Assembly (NCBI RefSeq): GCF_015390235.1
Contig: NZ_VUOH01000006.1
Coordinates: forward strand, 1 to 64,000
DNA from: Quadrisphaera sp. INWT6
GTDB lineage: Bacteria; Actinomycetota; Actinomycetes; Actinomycetales; Quadrisphaeraceae
Length of the DNA stretch: 64,000 nt
Direction: 5' to 3'
Below the pieces are notes generated by a model, which did not search any database, was not told the origin of the DNA, and was given only the letters and a program-made list of their open reading frames with translations. Positions within the stretch are counted from its first letter, which is position 1. Each line of letters starts with the position of its first letter. A program made the translations under genes and the position numbers. Shown here in pieces: positions 40,698 to 49,219 of this stretch.

Positions 40698-42773
40698 TCA
40701 GTAGTGGTCGGGGCGCTCCGGGCGCACCCGGGGCTTGCGGCCCCGGATGAGGCTGCCCGACAGCGCCTGCACGACGTCGTCCGCGGCACCCGCGGGCACC
40801 TCGACGAGGCTGTAGCGCTCGTGCACGGTGATCGTGCCGACGTCGCCACCGCCCAGGCGCGACTCGCCGGTGATGGCGCCGACCAGGTCCTGCGGGCGCA
40901 CGCCGGCCTGGCGGCCGAGGCTCACCCAGACCCGGGAGACGTCGCCGGACAGGCGGGGCTTGCGCGCCCGCGGCGGGCCGGCGGCCGACAGCGGCGCGCG
41001 CCGCCCCTCGCCGCGCGAGCCGCCGACGGGCGAGCGGCCCAGCGAGCGCTCCTGCCCGGCGCGGGGGCCGGACCGGGGAGCGCGCACCGAGGCGTCGGGG
41101 ACGTCGGGCTCGTCGGTGTCCTCGCCGCGCACCTGCGCGAGCAGCGCCAGGGCCGCCGCGGCGACCTCCAGCGGCTCCCGCTCGGCGGACAGCTGCGCCG
41201 CGAGCTCGCGCGCCGCGGCGATCCGACGGCGGCCGGCGGGGCCGTCGTCGTCACCGGTCAGCGCGGCGTCGACCGCGAGGGCCGTCCGCTCGGCGCGCTT
41301 GGCGGCGAGGTCGGCGGCCGTCGGCACCGGGAGCACCGCGATGGAGGCGCGGGCGGCGCGCTCCAGGCCGTTGATGTACCGGGCCTCCCGGGGCTCGGCG
41401 ATGGTGATGGCGACGCCGGTGCGCCCGCCGCGGCCCACACGGCCGATGCGGTGCACGTACGCCTCGGAGGAGGCGGGCACGTCGTAGTTGATGACGTGCG
41501 TGAGCTGCTCCACGTCGAGGCCGCGGGCCGCGACGTCGGTGGCGATCAGCAGCTGGGCGACGCCGGAGCGCAGGCGCCCCATCACGCGGTCGCGCTGGTC
41601 CTGGCTCATGCCGCCGTGCAGCGCCTCGGCGCGCGCGCCGCGGCCGTTGAGGGCCTCGGTGAGCTCGTCGACCTCGCCGCGGCTGCGGCAGAAGATGATC
41701 GCCGCGGCCGGGGCCTCGACGTCGAGCACGCGGCGCAGCGCCGGGAGCTTCCACGCGCGCTGGACGACGTGGGCGCGCTGCTCCACCAGCGGCGCACCGC
41801 TGGCGGGGACCTCGCGCTGCAGGACGACGCGCACCGGGTCGGTCTGGTGCGTGCGGGCGATGCGCTCGATGCGGCCGGCCATCGTGGCGCTGAAGAGCAC
41901 CGTCTGCCGCTCGCGCGGGGCCTTCTCGAGGATGCCCTCGATCTCCTCCTGGAACCCGGCGTCGAGCATCTCGTCGGCCTCGTCGAGGACGACGGTGCGC
42001 ACGCCGGACAGGTCCAGGCTGCCGCGGGAGAGGTGGTCGAGCACGCGGCCCGGGGTGCCGACGACGACGTCGACGCCGCGCTGCAGCTCCCGCAGCTGGA
42101 CGCCGATCGGGGCGCCGCCGTAGACGGCGAGCACGCGGACGCCCAGGCCGGAGCCGTACGACGTCGTGGCCGCGGCCACCTGCAGGGCCAGCTCGCGGGT
42201 CGGGGCGAGCACCAGCGCGGACGGGCCGCGGCCGGTGGGCTCGCCGGCGCGGCTCGCGTCGGCGAGGCGCTGCAGCAGCGGCAGCGCGAACGCCGCGGTC
42301 TTGCCGGTGCCGGTGGCGGCCCGGCCGAGCAGGTCGCGCCCGGCGAGCAGGTGCGGCACCGCCTCGGCCTGGACCGGGGTGGGCTCCTCGTAGCCGAGGT
42401 CGTTCAGGGCCGCCAGCAGCTCCGGGCCGAGACCGAGGTCGGCGAAGCGCACGGCCTCGGGCTGGCGGGGGCGCTGCGGGGCGCGGGCAGGGGCCTCGTC
42501 GGCCGGCTGCTCGTCGGCCGGCTCGTCGGCCGGCTCAGCAGGCTGCTCAGCCGGCTGCTCGGCGGCCGGCTGGGGCTCGTCGTCGGCGTCAGCGGCCGGC
42601 GCGGACGGCTGGTCGGCTGCCTGCTCGGCAGGCTCCTCGGACGACGCGTCGGCGGCCTGGGCCGTCGGCTGGTCGGTGGACTGCTCGACGACCTCCACGG
42701 CCTGCTCCTGGGGAGCGGCTCCGGGGGTCTCGTCGGGCTGGGGGGTGGCGGGCGCGTCGGCGCTCGGCGGCAT
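40698..42773 (-). CDS. DEAD-box RNA helicase with DbpA-type RNA-binding domain
   Basis: 691 residues from ATG 42773 with AGAGGAGTCCCCAG upstream. The first 105 residues are a disordered Ala/Pro/Glu/Asp-rich extension. The helicase core follows: RFADLGLGPELLAALNDLGY (Q motif region), AATGTGKTAAFALPLL, APTRELALQV, VVLDEADEMLD, LFSATM, then IIFCRSRGEVDEL, DVAARGLDVEQ and YVHRIGRVGR. The last 85 residues form a DbpA-like RNA-binding domain (VSRVWVSLGRQAGVRPQDLVGAITGE). Probably acts in ribosome assembly or RNA decay, as DeaD/CsdA does. Confidence 0.93.
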   Translation of the reverse strand: MPPSADAPATPQPDETPGAAPQEQAVEVVEQSTDQPTAQAADASSEEPAEQAADQPSAPAADADDEPQPAAEQPAEQPAEPADEPADEQPADEAPARAPQRPRQPEAVRFADLGLGPELLAALNDLGYEEPTPVQAEAVPHLLAGRDLLGRAATGTGKTAAFALPLLQRLADASRAGEPTGRGPSALVLAPTRELALQVAAATTSYGSGLGVRVLAVYGGAPIGVQLRELQRGVDVVVGTPGRVLDHLSRGSLDLSGVRTVVLDEADEMLDAGFQEEIEGILEKAPRERQTVLFSATMAGRIERIARTHQTDPVRVVLQREVPASGAPLVEQRAHVVQRAWKLPALRRVLDVEAPAAAIIFCRSRGEVDELTEALNGRGARAEALHGGMSQDQRDRVMGRLRSGVAQLLIATDVAARGLDVEQLTHVINYDVPASSEAYVHRIGRVGRGGRTGVAITIAEPREARYINGLERAARASIAVLPVPTAADLAAKRAERTALAVDAALTGDDDGPAGRRRIAAARELAAQLSAEREPLEVAAAALALLAQVRGEDTDEPDVPDASVRAPRSGPRAGQERSLGRSPVGGSRGEGRRAPLSAAGPPRARKPRLSGDVSRVWVSLGRQAGVRPQDLVGAITGESRLGGGDVGTITVHERYSLVEVPAGAADDVVQALSGSLIRGRKPRVRPERPDHY

Positions 42774-42880
42774 CTGGGGACTCCTCTTGCGGGCGGCGAC
42801 GCGCCGACCCGCTCCCCCATGGTCCCGCAGGTCTCGAGCGGACGCGACCACCCTCCCCCGGAGCGGCCGCAGGGAGGGCC

Positions 42881-43813
42881 TCAGGCGGTGGGCAGGTCGC
42901 CCCGCTCCATGGCCCGCTCGACCACCACGAGCATGTCCTCGGCGGTCGGCGCCGTCTCCCAGCCCTCGGCGTCGTCCCCCGGGTGCACCAGCACGCCGAC
43001 GACGGTGCGCAGCGGGAACAGGCCGGCCGTGGTCGAGACCGGCTCGGCGAGCGCGTCGCGGACCGCGGTCACCACGCGCGCCGCGGCGGCCTCGCCGGAG
43101 TCCAGCGGCAGCTCGGACATCACCGCCACGAACCGCCCGCCGCCGAGGTGGGCGACCGCGTCGCTGCGCCGCACGTGGCGCCGCAGGCGGCTGGCGACGA
43201 CGCCGAGCACGGTCCCGTCGGGCGTGCGGTCACCGGTGGCGCAGAACAGCAGCCCGGTGGTGGTGCCGGGCCGCTGGCGGCCCAGCTCGCGGGTGAGGGA
43301 GGCCAGCAGGTCGCCCCGCAGCGGCAGCGACGCGCGCGCCTCGGGGCGCAGGTCGGGCCGCAGGTCGAGCGGCACCGGACCCAGGGGGCGGGCGTCCCGC
43401 ACCTCGGAGGCCTCGGCGGTCGGGTCGGCGGTCTCCGCAGCCAGGTCGGCGGCCGGGCCGTCGACGGGCTCGAGCCCCTCGAGGCGCTCGGGGGCCGAGC
43501 GGACCTCCAGCGACGGGTCCGACGGCGCGGGTGCGGGCAGACCGGCCACGGGCAGCGCCCCGACGGCGGCCAGCAGCAGCGCGCCGACGTCCCCGGTGAC
43601 GCACGACGTCGACGGGCCCGTCGCCACCACCTCCACCTCCAGCGGCGAGGCGAGCGCGCGCAGCGCGGCGTGGGCGCGCGGGTCGGGCGTGGTCAGCACC
43701 AGCTGGGGCGCGTCGGCGCCGGGGGCGACGTCAGCGGCGGCGGGGGCGCAGGAGCAGTGGCGGGCGCCGTCTCGGTGGCAGGTCACGCCCCCGCATCGGC
43801 AGGGGTGCGGCAC
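42881..43813 (-). CDS. Degenerate GGDEF-domain protein (candidate c-di-GMP receptor)
   Basis: 310 residues from ATG 43813; other starts a little inside are possible. The first 20 residues have several Cys/His (CRCGG, CHRDG, HCSC). The C-terminal 160 residues follow the GGDEF fold: LTRELGRQRPGTTTGLLFCATGD, VLGVVASRLRRHVRRSDAVAHL, then GGGRFVAVMSELP in place of GGDEF, so catalysis is not expected. The RRSD inhibitory-site motif five residues upstream is kept, which suggests the protein binds cyclic di-GMP as an effector. Confidence 0.7.
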   Translation of the reverse strand: MPHPCRCGGVTCHRDGARHCSCAPAAADVAPGADAPQLVLTTPDPRAHAALRALASPLEVEVVATGPSTSCVTGDVGALLLAAVGALPVAGLPAPAPSDPSLEVRSAPERLEGLEPVDGPAADLAAETADPTAEASEVRDARPLGPVPLDLRPDLRPEARASLPLRGDLLASLTRELGRQRPGTTTGLLFCATGDRTPDGTVLGVVASRLRRHVRRSDAVAHLGGGRFVAVMSELPLDSGEAAAARVVTAVRDALAEPVSTTAGLFPLRTVVGVLVHPGDDAEGWETAPTAEDMLVVVERAMERGDLPTA

Positions 43814-43907
43814 CCCTTGACGACCGCCCGGCGCAGGGAGGGAGCGTCACCCGGACGCCCGGGCCCACAGGCCCCGGCCCGGCCAGGCCCGGCCCGGCCC
43901 GGCGCCG

Positions 43908-44573
43908 TCAGGCGCGCTGGGCCGCCCGGTGCTTGCGCACGCGACGCACCACGAGGAGCGCGACGGCCACGACGACGGCGCCGATGACCACCTTGTCGAG
44001 GACGTCGGCGTAGCCGGAGACGCGGTCCCACTGGGAGCCGAGGTAGAACCCCCCGCCGATGAGCAGCGCGTTCCACAGCGCCGTCCCGGCCGTCGTGTAG
44101 ATGAGGAACTGCCCGATCGGCATCTCCGCGGCACCGGCCGGCAGGGAGATCAGGCTGCGGACGCCGGGGATGAGGCGCCCGAAGAAGACGGCGGAGCGCC
44201 CGTGGCGGCGGAACCACCGGGTGGCGGCGTCGGCGTCGTCGGCGTCGACCAGGGGCATCTTCGCCAGCAGGGCCACCGCGCGGCGCTGGCCGATCCGGCG
44301 GGCCAGCTCGTACAGCAGCACCGCCCCCAGCACCCCGCCGGCGGTGGCGGCGAGGAAGACCGCGACCAGGCCCATGCGCCCCTGGTAGGCCAGGAACCCG
44401 CCGAGCGGCAGCACCACCTCGCTGGGGATCGGCGGGAACACCGTCTCCAGCAGCGTCAGCAGGAACACCCCGGGCCACCCCAGGGCGTCCATGACGTCGG
44501 CGACCCACCCGGACAGCCCGGTGAGGCCGTGGGAGCTCGAGGTGGTCGCAGAGGCGAGCAGGGGCATCATCAC
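43908..44573 (-). CDS. DedA-family membrane protein
   Basis: 221 residues from ATG 44573. The DedA/SNARE-associated pattern is clear: LLTLLETVFPPIPSEVVLPLGGFLA, GVLGAVLLYELARRIG, the reentrant FFGRLIPGVRSLISLPAG and a final helix with a basic tail. DedA proteins recycle undecaprenyl phosphate or other lipids and affect membrane potential and drug resistance. Length is normal for the family. Confidence 0.92.
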   Translation of the reverse strand: MMMPLLASATTSSSHGLTGLSGWVADVMDALGWPGVFLLTLLETVFPPIPSEVVLPLGGFLAYQGRMGLVAVFLAATAGGVLGAVLLYELARRIGQRRAVALLAKMPLVDADDADAATRWFRRHGRSAVFFGRLIPGVRSLISLPAGAAEMPIGQFLIYTTAGTALWNALLIGGGFYLGSQWDRVSGYADVLDKVVIGAVVVAVALLVVRRVRKHRAAQRA

Positions 44574-44716
44574 CGGCGAGCGTAGGTGAGGACGCCCCCC
44601 TCCACCCGCCGGCGATCACCCGGCCGCGCCCCCGCCGCTGCCCCGCCGCTGCCCCCGCCGCTGCCCCCGCGGGGGACGGCGCCCACCGGTCGCGCGCGCC
44701 CCCCGCCCCCGGCACA

Positions 44717-44938
44717 GTGGCGCTCGTGACCTTCGAAGGAACGCCCGGCTCGTCGTCCGTCGAGATCCCGCTCGACGACCCGCTCGGCGTCGCGAGCCCC
44801 CTCGACGCCGGCGAGGAGGACCCGGACGCGGCCGCGACGGCCGAGCTGCCCGGCCACGGCGTCGACGAGGTGGTCGACACCGCCCCCGGAAGCCCCGTGC
44901 AGGAGCCCGCCATCGGCTCCCCCGCGCAGGACCACTGA
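44717..44938 (+). CDS. Small acidic hypothetical protein
   Basis: 73 residues from GTG 44717 (GTG 44726 also possible). Strongly acidic and without predicted fold, with VEIPLDDPLGVASPLDAGEEDPDAA and a Ser/Pro-rich end. It lies 42 bases upstream of the PEBP gene on the same strand. Looks translated from codon use but no family is recognised. Confidence 0.5.
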   Translation: MALVTFEGTPGSSSVEIPLDDPLGVASPLDAGEEDPDAAATAELPGHGVDEVVDTAPGSPVQEPAIGSPAQDH

Positions 44939-44980
44939 CCCACCCCGCCCCGCCCCTGACGCGCTGACCGAGGAGATCCC

Positions 44981-45514
44981 GTGGACCTCGACCGCCCCAC
45001 CGCCCCCGAGCCCTACGGCCAGCTGCCGAAGGTGCCCGCGTTCACCGTGACGAGCACCGACGTCGCCGACGGCGAGCCCATGGCCGACCGCCACTCCGCC
45101 GAGGGCGGCAGCACCTCCCCGCAGCTGGCGTGGAGCGGGTTCCCTGAGGGCACGAAGTCGTTCGTGGTGAGCTGCTTCGACCCCGACGCCCCCACCCCGG
45201 CGGGCTTCTGGCACTGGACCGTCTTCGGCATCCCCGCCTCGGTGACCGAGCTGCCCACCGGCGCCGGTGACGAGGGCTCGCTGGCGCTGCAGGGCGGGAC
45301 CGCCGTCCGCAACGACGTCGGCGGGGCCGGCTTCACCGGCGCCGCGCCGCCTCCCGGCGACCGCCCGCACCGCTACGCCTTCGCCGTCCACGCCCTGGAC
45401 ACCGACGACCTGGGCCTCGACGCCTCCGCCACCCCGACCGTCGTGGCGTTCACGGCCCTGTTCCACACGATCGGCCGGGCCGTGGTCACGCCGACATACC
45501 AGGTGCCGGCTTGA
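44981..45514 (+). CDS. YbhB/YbcL-family (PEBP) protein
   Basis: 177 residues from GTG 44981 after GAGGAGATCCC. The phosphatidylethanolamine-binding-protein fold is marked by [42 protein letters not shown] and [18 protein letters not shown]. Bacterial members bind small anionic or phosphorylated ligands; the exact role is open. The stop overlaps the next gene's TTG start (TTGA). Confidence 0.9.
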   Translation: MDLDRPTAPEPYGQLPKVPAFTVTSTDVADGEPMADRHSAEGGSTSPQLAWSGFPEGTKSFVVSCFDPDAPTPAGFWHWTVFGIPASVTELPTGAGDEGSLALQGGTAVRNDVGGAGFTGAAPPPGDRPHRYAFAVHALDTDDLGLDASATPTVVAFTALFHTIGRAVVTPTYQVPA

Positions 45515-46088
45515 CGGCAGGGCAGGGCCCGGGCGGCGGTCCTGGCGGGCTGACCTGGGTCCCGGCGCTGGAGCGCCCGGACCTGCTGGCCCCGCCCGTG
45601 GCCGAGGCGCTGCGGGGCTGGGAGCACGCCAGCGCCGTCCGCGTCGCCGAGATCGACCCCGAGCTCGCCGACACCGCGGCGCTGGTCGAGGCCACCGGGG
45701 CACCCGCTGGCGTCATGGCCAACTGCGTCGTGGTCGCGGGGCGCCGCGGCGAGGTCGAGCGGGTCGCCGCGTGCGTGGTCCTGGCGACCACCCGCGCCGA
45801 CGTCAACGGCCTGGTCCGGCGCCGCCTCGACGCCCGCAAGGCGTCGTTCCTCGGCCACGACGCCGCCGTGACGGGCTCCGGCATGGAGTTCGGCGGCATC
45901 ACCCCGGTGGGGCTGCCGCGCGCGTGGCAGGTGCTGGTCGACGTCGCCGTCCTCGACGTCGACGACGCGGTCATCGGCTCCGGCCTGCGCCGCTCGAAGC
46001 TGGCCCTCCCGGCTGGCTCGTCGCCCAGCTGCCCGGGGCCGAGGTGTCCGAGGGCCTCGGCGTCCCCCTGCCCGCCACCGCCCCGTGA
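45511..46088 (+). pseudogene. YbaK/EbsC-family aminoacyl-tRNA deacylase, one frameshift
   Basis: Start TTG 45511 overlapping the previous stop. The YbaK pattern is plain: VMANCVVVAGRRGEVERVAAC, DVNGLVRRRLDARKASFLGHD, MEFGGITPVGLPRAWQVLVD and VIGSGLRRSKLALP. Near 46012 the reading must step one frame to give WLVAQLPGAEVSEGLGVPLP and the stop at 46088; without that step it would run on into the next gene. About 191 residues when joined. Members clear mischarged tRNAs or free amino acid esters. Single missing base, likely a sequence error. Confidence 0.8.
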
Positions 46089-46106
46089 TCATGGGCCTCC
46101 GCCACC
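46084..46106. repeat. Partial copy of the 37-kb palindrome
   Basis: CGTGATCATGGGCCTCCGCC with CACC following matches the left arm of the element at 37010-37033 with one change (CCTCC for CGTCC). It overlaps the stop of the YbaK gene and ends at the start of the SRPBCC gene. Confidence 0.7.
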
Positions 46107-46107
46107 C

Positions 46108-46578
46108 GTGAGGCGGCACCTGGCCGCGGCAGGGCCCGCGAGCGCCGACGTCGCGTGGGAGCGGTACGCCGACCCGCAGCTGTGGCCGACGTGGTCGCCG
46201 CAGATCGCGTCGGTGCGGACGAGCACTCCGCGCCTGGCCAGCGGGACCACCGGGGTGGTCCGCGGGCACGGCGGCCTGCTGCTCGACTTCCTCGTGGAGG
46301 AGGTGGACGACGCCGCGCGCCGCTGGTCGTGGTCGGTGGTCCCCCGGCGCGCCGGGGGCCTGCCGCTGCCGGAGCCGCTCCAGCGCCTGGGGCGGCTGCA
46401 CCTGGTGCACGCCGTGCTCGACAGCGGGCTCGACAGCGGGCTCGACAGCGGGCTCGGCGACAGGGGGCTCGGCGCCAGGGCCGGCAGCGCCACGACGCTG
46501 CTGGTCACCGGCTCGGCGCCCGTCGTCGTCGCCTACGCGCCCCTCGCGGGGCTGGCCCTGGGCCGCCTGGTCCGCTGA
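46108..46578 (+). CDS. SRPBCC-family protein
   Basis: 156 residues from GTG 46108. The fold (START/Bet v 1-like) is suggested by ADVAWERYADPQLWPTWSPQI near the N-terminus and LLLDFLVEEVDDAARRWSWSVV further on. A tandem Asp-Ser-Gly-Leu repeat, from a 12-base DNA repeat at 46416-46451, interrupts the second half. Such proteins bind hydrophobic ligands in a central cavity; no specific ligand can be named. Confidence 0.7.
   Translation: MRRHLAAAGPASADVAWERYADPQLWPTWSPQIASVRTSTPRLASGTTGVVRGHGGLLLDFLVEEVDDAARRWSWSVVPRRAGGLPLPEPLQRLGRLHLVHAVLDSGLDSGLDSGLGDRGLGARAGSATTLLVTGSAPVVVAYAPLAGLALGRLVR
46416..46451. repeat. Three tandem 12-base units in the SRPBCC gene
   Basis: GCTCGACAGCGG repeated three times, encoding Leu-Asp-Ser-Gly units. 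A diverged fourth unit follows. Unit length keeps frame. Confidence 0.8.
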
Positions 46579-46596
46579 CGGGCCCCGACCGGCTGC

Positions 46597-46733
46597 TCAG
46601 GTCCGGTCGAGCGCGCGCAGGGCGGGTCCGTCGAGGGGCCGACGGCCGACCTCGACCCCGTCGAGCGCACCGGTGCGCCGCAGCCCGTCCAGCGCGGTGG
46701 TCTTGCCCGCAGCCGCGGAGCCGGCGGGGAGGA
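46597..46733 (-). other. Possible gene fragment with P-loop-like sequence
   Basis: The minus strand has an open stretch ending at a stop at 46597 with high-GC third positions and AAGKTTALDGLRRTGALDG, resembling a P-loop (GKTT). No start codon in a sensible place is visible and no full domain follows. It may be the remnant of a lost gene or chance coding-like composition. Confidence 0.25.
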
Positions 46734-46792
46734 CTCGCCCACGGGCAGGTCCACCCGGTCCGGCACAGAGGGGGTGGAGTCCTCCCCGCCGG
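46721..46792. terminator. Inverted repeat downstream of the TetR gene
   Basis: Perfect 15-base arms CCGGCGGGGAGGACT (46721-46735) and complement (46778-46792), 42 bases apart. It lies just beyond the 3' end of the leftward TetR gene and may form a long-loop terminator. Confidence 0.5.
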
Positions 46793-46809
46793 TCCGTGCC
46801 TCCGTGAGC

Positions 46810-47520
46810 TCAGCGCTGGCGGTCGGCCTGGAGGCGGAGCCCGGCGAGCAGGAGGTCGAGGCCGGCGCGGAACTGCTCGGCGTCCTCGTGGACGGCGAAC
46901 TCCTCCACGACGTGGCGGATGAAGGGGAACTGCTCGGGGTCGAGCCCGCGCCAGTGCGCCACCAGGTCGTCGAGGCCCCGCTCGGGCTCGGCGGCGTCGC
47001 CACCGGCTGCCTCGGGGCGGCGGCCCAGGTCGGCAGCGGTGCCGATGACGTAGCCCATGACGGCGGAGACGGCGTGGAAGGTCTCCCGCGGGGGCAGGTG
47101 CAGGCGCAGGACCTGCTGGCCCAGGCGCTCGTAGAGGAGCACCGCGTTCGGCTGCAGGTCGACGTCGCGCAGGAAGTACGCGCCCAGCCACGGCCTGCTG
47201 GAGACCGCCTCGAAGAAGGCGACGGCGACGGCGCGGAGGTCGTCCACGGGGTCCGGTGAGCCGGTGGCGCCCTCGGTGTCGGCGAGCACGCCGGCGAGCA
47301 CGTGGTCGCTGGCGCGGGCGACGAGCTCGTCCTTGCCGGAGACGTACCAGTAGATGCTGCCGACGCCCCCGCCGAGCCGGGCGGCCAGCGCGCGGAAGGT
47401 CAGCGCGGCCTCGCCGTCCTCGTCGAGCAGCGCGACCGCCTCGCCGACGACGGCCTCCAGGGAGTGCGAGGCGCGCTGCCGCGACCCGCCGGTCCGAGCG
47501 GTGCTCCGGGTCTCGGCCAT
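46810..47520 (-). CDS. TetR-family transcriptional regulator
   Basis: 236 residues from ATG 47520. Helix-turn-helix at about residues 20-66: VVGEAVALLDEDGEAALTFR, RALAARLGGGVGSIYWYVSGKDELVARA. The long C-terminal ligand domain resembles TetR_C-type members that control drug exporters. It diverges from an MFS exporter gene, with two palindromes GAACNNNGTTC between the starts, the likely operators. Confidence 0.88.
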   Translation of the reverse strand: MAETRSTARTGGSRQRASHSLEAVVGEAVALLDEDGEAALTFRALAARLGGGVGSIYWYVSGKDELVARASDHVLAGVLADTEGATGSPDPVDDLRAVAVAFFEAVSSRPWLGAYFLRDVDLQPNAVLLYERLGQQVLRLHLPPRETFHAVSAVMGYVIGTAADLGRRPEAAGGDAAEPERGLDDLVAHWRGLDPEQFPFIRHVVEEFAVHEDAEQFRAGLDLLLAGLRLQADRQR

Positions 47521-47553
47521 GACGCCATCCCACCACATGCTTGCGCGCGGACC

Positions 47554-47586
47554 GAACAGCGTTCTAGAGTTACCGAACCGCGTTCG
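47554..47586. promoter_or_regulatory. Two operator palindromes between tetR-type gene and MFS gene
   Basis: GAACAGCGTTC (47554-47564) and CGAACCGCGTTCG (47574-47586) share the GAACNNNGTTC form and have centres 21 bases apart, two turns of DNA. This is a classical layout for a pair of TetR dimers controlling both divergent genes. Confidence 0.72.
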
Positions 47587-47622
47587 ATACAGCGCGGACC
47601 GCTTCTCGAGAGGAGGGACGCC

Positions 47623-49127
47623 ATGAGCACCAGCACGTCGTCGCAGACCGCCCAGACGCCCACGACCACCCCAGGCACCGACCCGACCCCGCACACGCAC
47701 ACCTCGCTGGGAGCCGCGTGGGTCCCGCTGCTCGCGCTGTGCCTGGCCTTCTTCGTCGAGATGGTCGACAACACCCTGCTGACCATCGCGCTGCGACCAT
47801 CGGCCGTGACCTCGGCAGCGGCACCACCGCCCTGCAGTGGGTGACCGGCGCCTACTCCCTCACCTTCGGCGGCCTGCTCCTCACGGCGGGCTCCGCCGCC
47901 GACCGGCTCGGCCGCCGCCGGGTGCTGCTGGTCGGGCTGAGCGCCTTCGGCCTCATCAGCCTGCTCGCGGCGCTGGTCACGACGGCGGGCGAGCTCATCG
48001 CGCTGCGCGCCGCCCTGGGCGTGGCCGCCGCGATGATGGCGCCGATCACCAACTCGCTGGTGTTCCGCCTCTTCGACGACGAGGCGCTCCGCATGCGCGC
48101 CATGACGGTGATGATCGTCGTCGGCATGAGCGGCTTCGTGCTCGGACCGCTGCTGGGCGGCACCGCCCTGGCGCACGTGGGCTGGGAGTGGCTGCTGGTG
48201 GTCAACGCGCCGATCGCGCTCGTCGCCTGGCTCGGCGTGCGCTTCGGCGTGGCGGCCGACCGCCGCGAGGACCTCACCGACGACCGCCTCGACCTGCCCG
48301 GCGCCGTCCTGTCGACGGCCACGATCGGCCTGGCCTGCTACACGCTGACCAGCGGCATCGAGCACGGGTGGCTCTCGCTGGCCACCACCGGCTCGGCCCT
48401 CGGGGCGGTGCTCGCCCTGGTGGCGTTCGTCCGGCACGAGCGCCGCACCGCTCAGCCCATGCTCGACCTGGACGTCTTCCGCAGCGGCACCGTCCGCGGC
48501 GCCGCCCTGGCGCAGGTCGGCACGTCGATCGCGATGGCCGCGGTGATGTTCTCGCTGGTCCTGCACTTCCAGTACGCCTACGGCTGGAGCCCGGTGCGCG
48601 CGGGCCTGGCCAACCTGCCGATCATCCTGACGATGCTCGCGGCGTCGCCGGTCTCCGAGCAGCTCGCGAAGCGCCTCGGGCACCGCACCGCCTGCCTCGT
48701 CGGCGCCGGCCTCCTCGCCGCGTCGCTGGCGGGCCTGGCCGTCGGCGTCGACCACGGCTACCCGGCCATCGCCGCCTGCATGGTGGTCATGACCGTCGGG
48801 CTGCGCACCGTGATGACGATCTGCGCCGTCGCCCTCGTCAGCGCCGCGCCGGAGAACCGCACCTCGCTGGCCACCTCGCTGAACGACACCGCCCAGGAGG
48901 TCGGCACCAGCGTCGGCACCGCCGTGGTCGGCACGCTCATCGCCGCGCTGGTGACGGCGTCGCTGCCCGCGGGCACCTGGAGCAGCGAGCTGGTGACCTC
49001 GTTCTTCCACGGCGAGCGGGTCGCGTTCACGGCGCTGGCCGTCGTCGTCGGGGTCGTCGCCGGCCTCGGCGCGATGACGCTCACCGACTCGCGCAGCACC
49101 GACGAGCACGCCCCCGCCGACGCCTGA
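47623..49127 (+). pseudogene. MFS drug exporter (DHA2/EmrB type), one frameshift
   Basis: Start ATG 47623 after GAGAGGAGGGACGCC. The first helix (LLALCLAFFVEMVDNTLLTIAL) is in frame 1; near 47792 one base is missing and the reading continues in frame 3 as TIGRDLGSGTTALQWVTGAYSL. Restoring one C would give the family's usual ALPTIGRDL, so this is very likely a sequence error. Later blocks GSAADRLGRRRVLLVGL and GPLLGGTALAHVGWEWLLVVN fit 14-helix DHA2 exporters. About 500 residues joined. Controlled by the divergent TetR. Confidence 0.85.
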
Positions 49128-49141
49128 GCACTCCGGCGACC

Positions 49142-49186
49142 ACCGCAGGTGCGGCCCCTAGGATCTTCTGGGGCCGCACCTGCGGT
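49142..49186. terminator. Hairpin terminator
   Basis: Perfect 17-base stem ACCGCAGGTGCGGCCCC (49142-49158) with complement at 49170-49186, 11-base loop. It ends the MFS gene. The GCAGGTGCG core resembles the palindromes at 16.1-16.3 kb. Confidence 0.82.
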
Positions 49187-49219
49187 CGCATGACGGGCAC
49201 CGGCACCGAGGAGCCAGAC

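Noticed and set aside
40704..43820. 1038-codon open frame on the plus strand across the helicase region
   Set aside because: Long only because stops are rare at this GC content; the minus strand carries unmistakable DEAD-box motifs.
43870..43906. GGCCC repeats as an origin or regulatory site
   Set aside because: A short, simple GC repeat in the gap before the DedA gene; no DnaA boxes or iterons.
45511..46578. A single YbaK-SRPBCC fusion protein
   Set aside because: The middle part is nonsense; the YbaK C-terminus is found in another frame with its own stop at 46088, and a GTG at 46108 starts the SRPBCC part. A one-base slip explains the false fusion.
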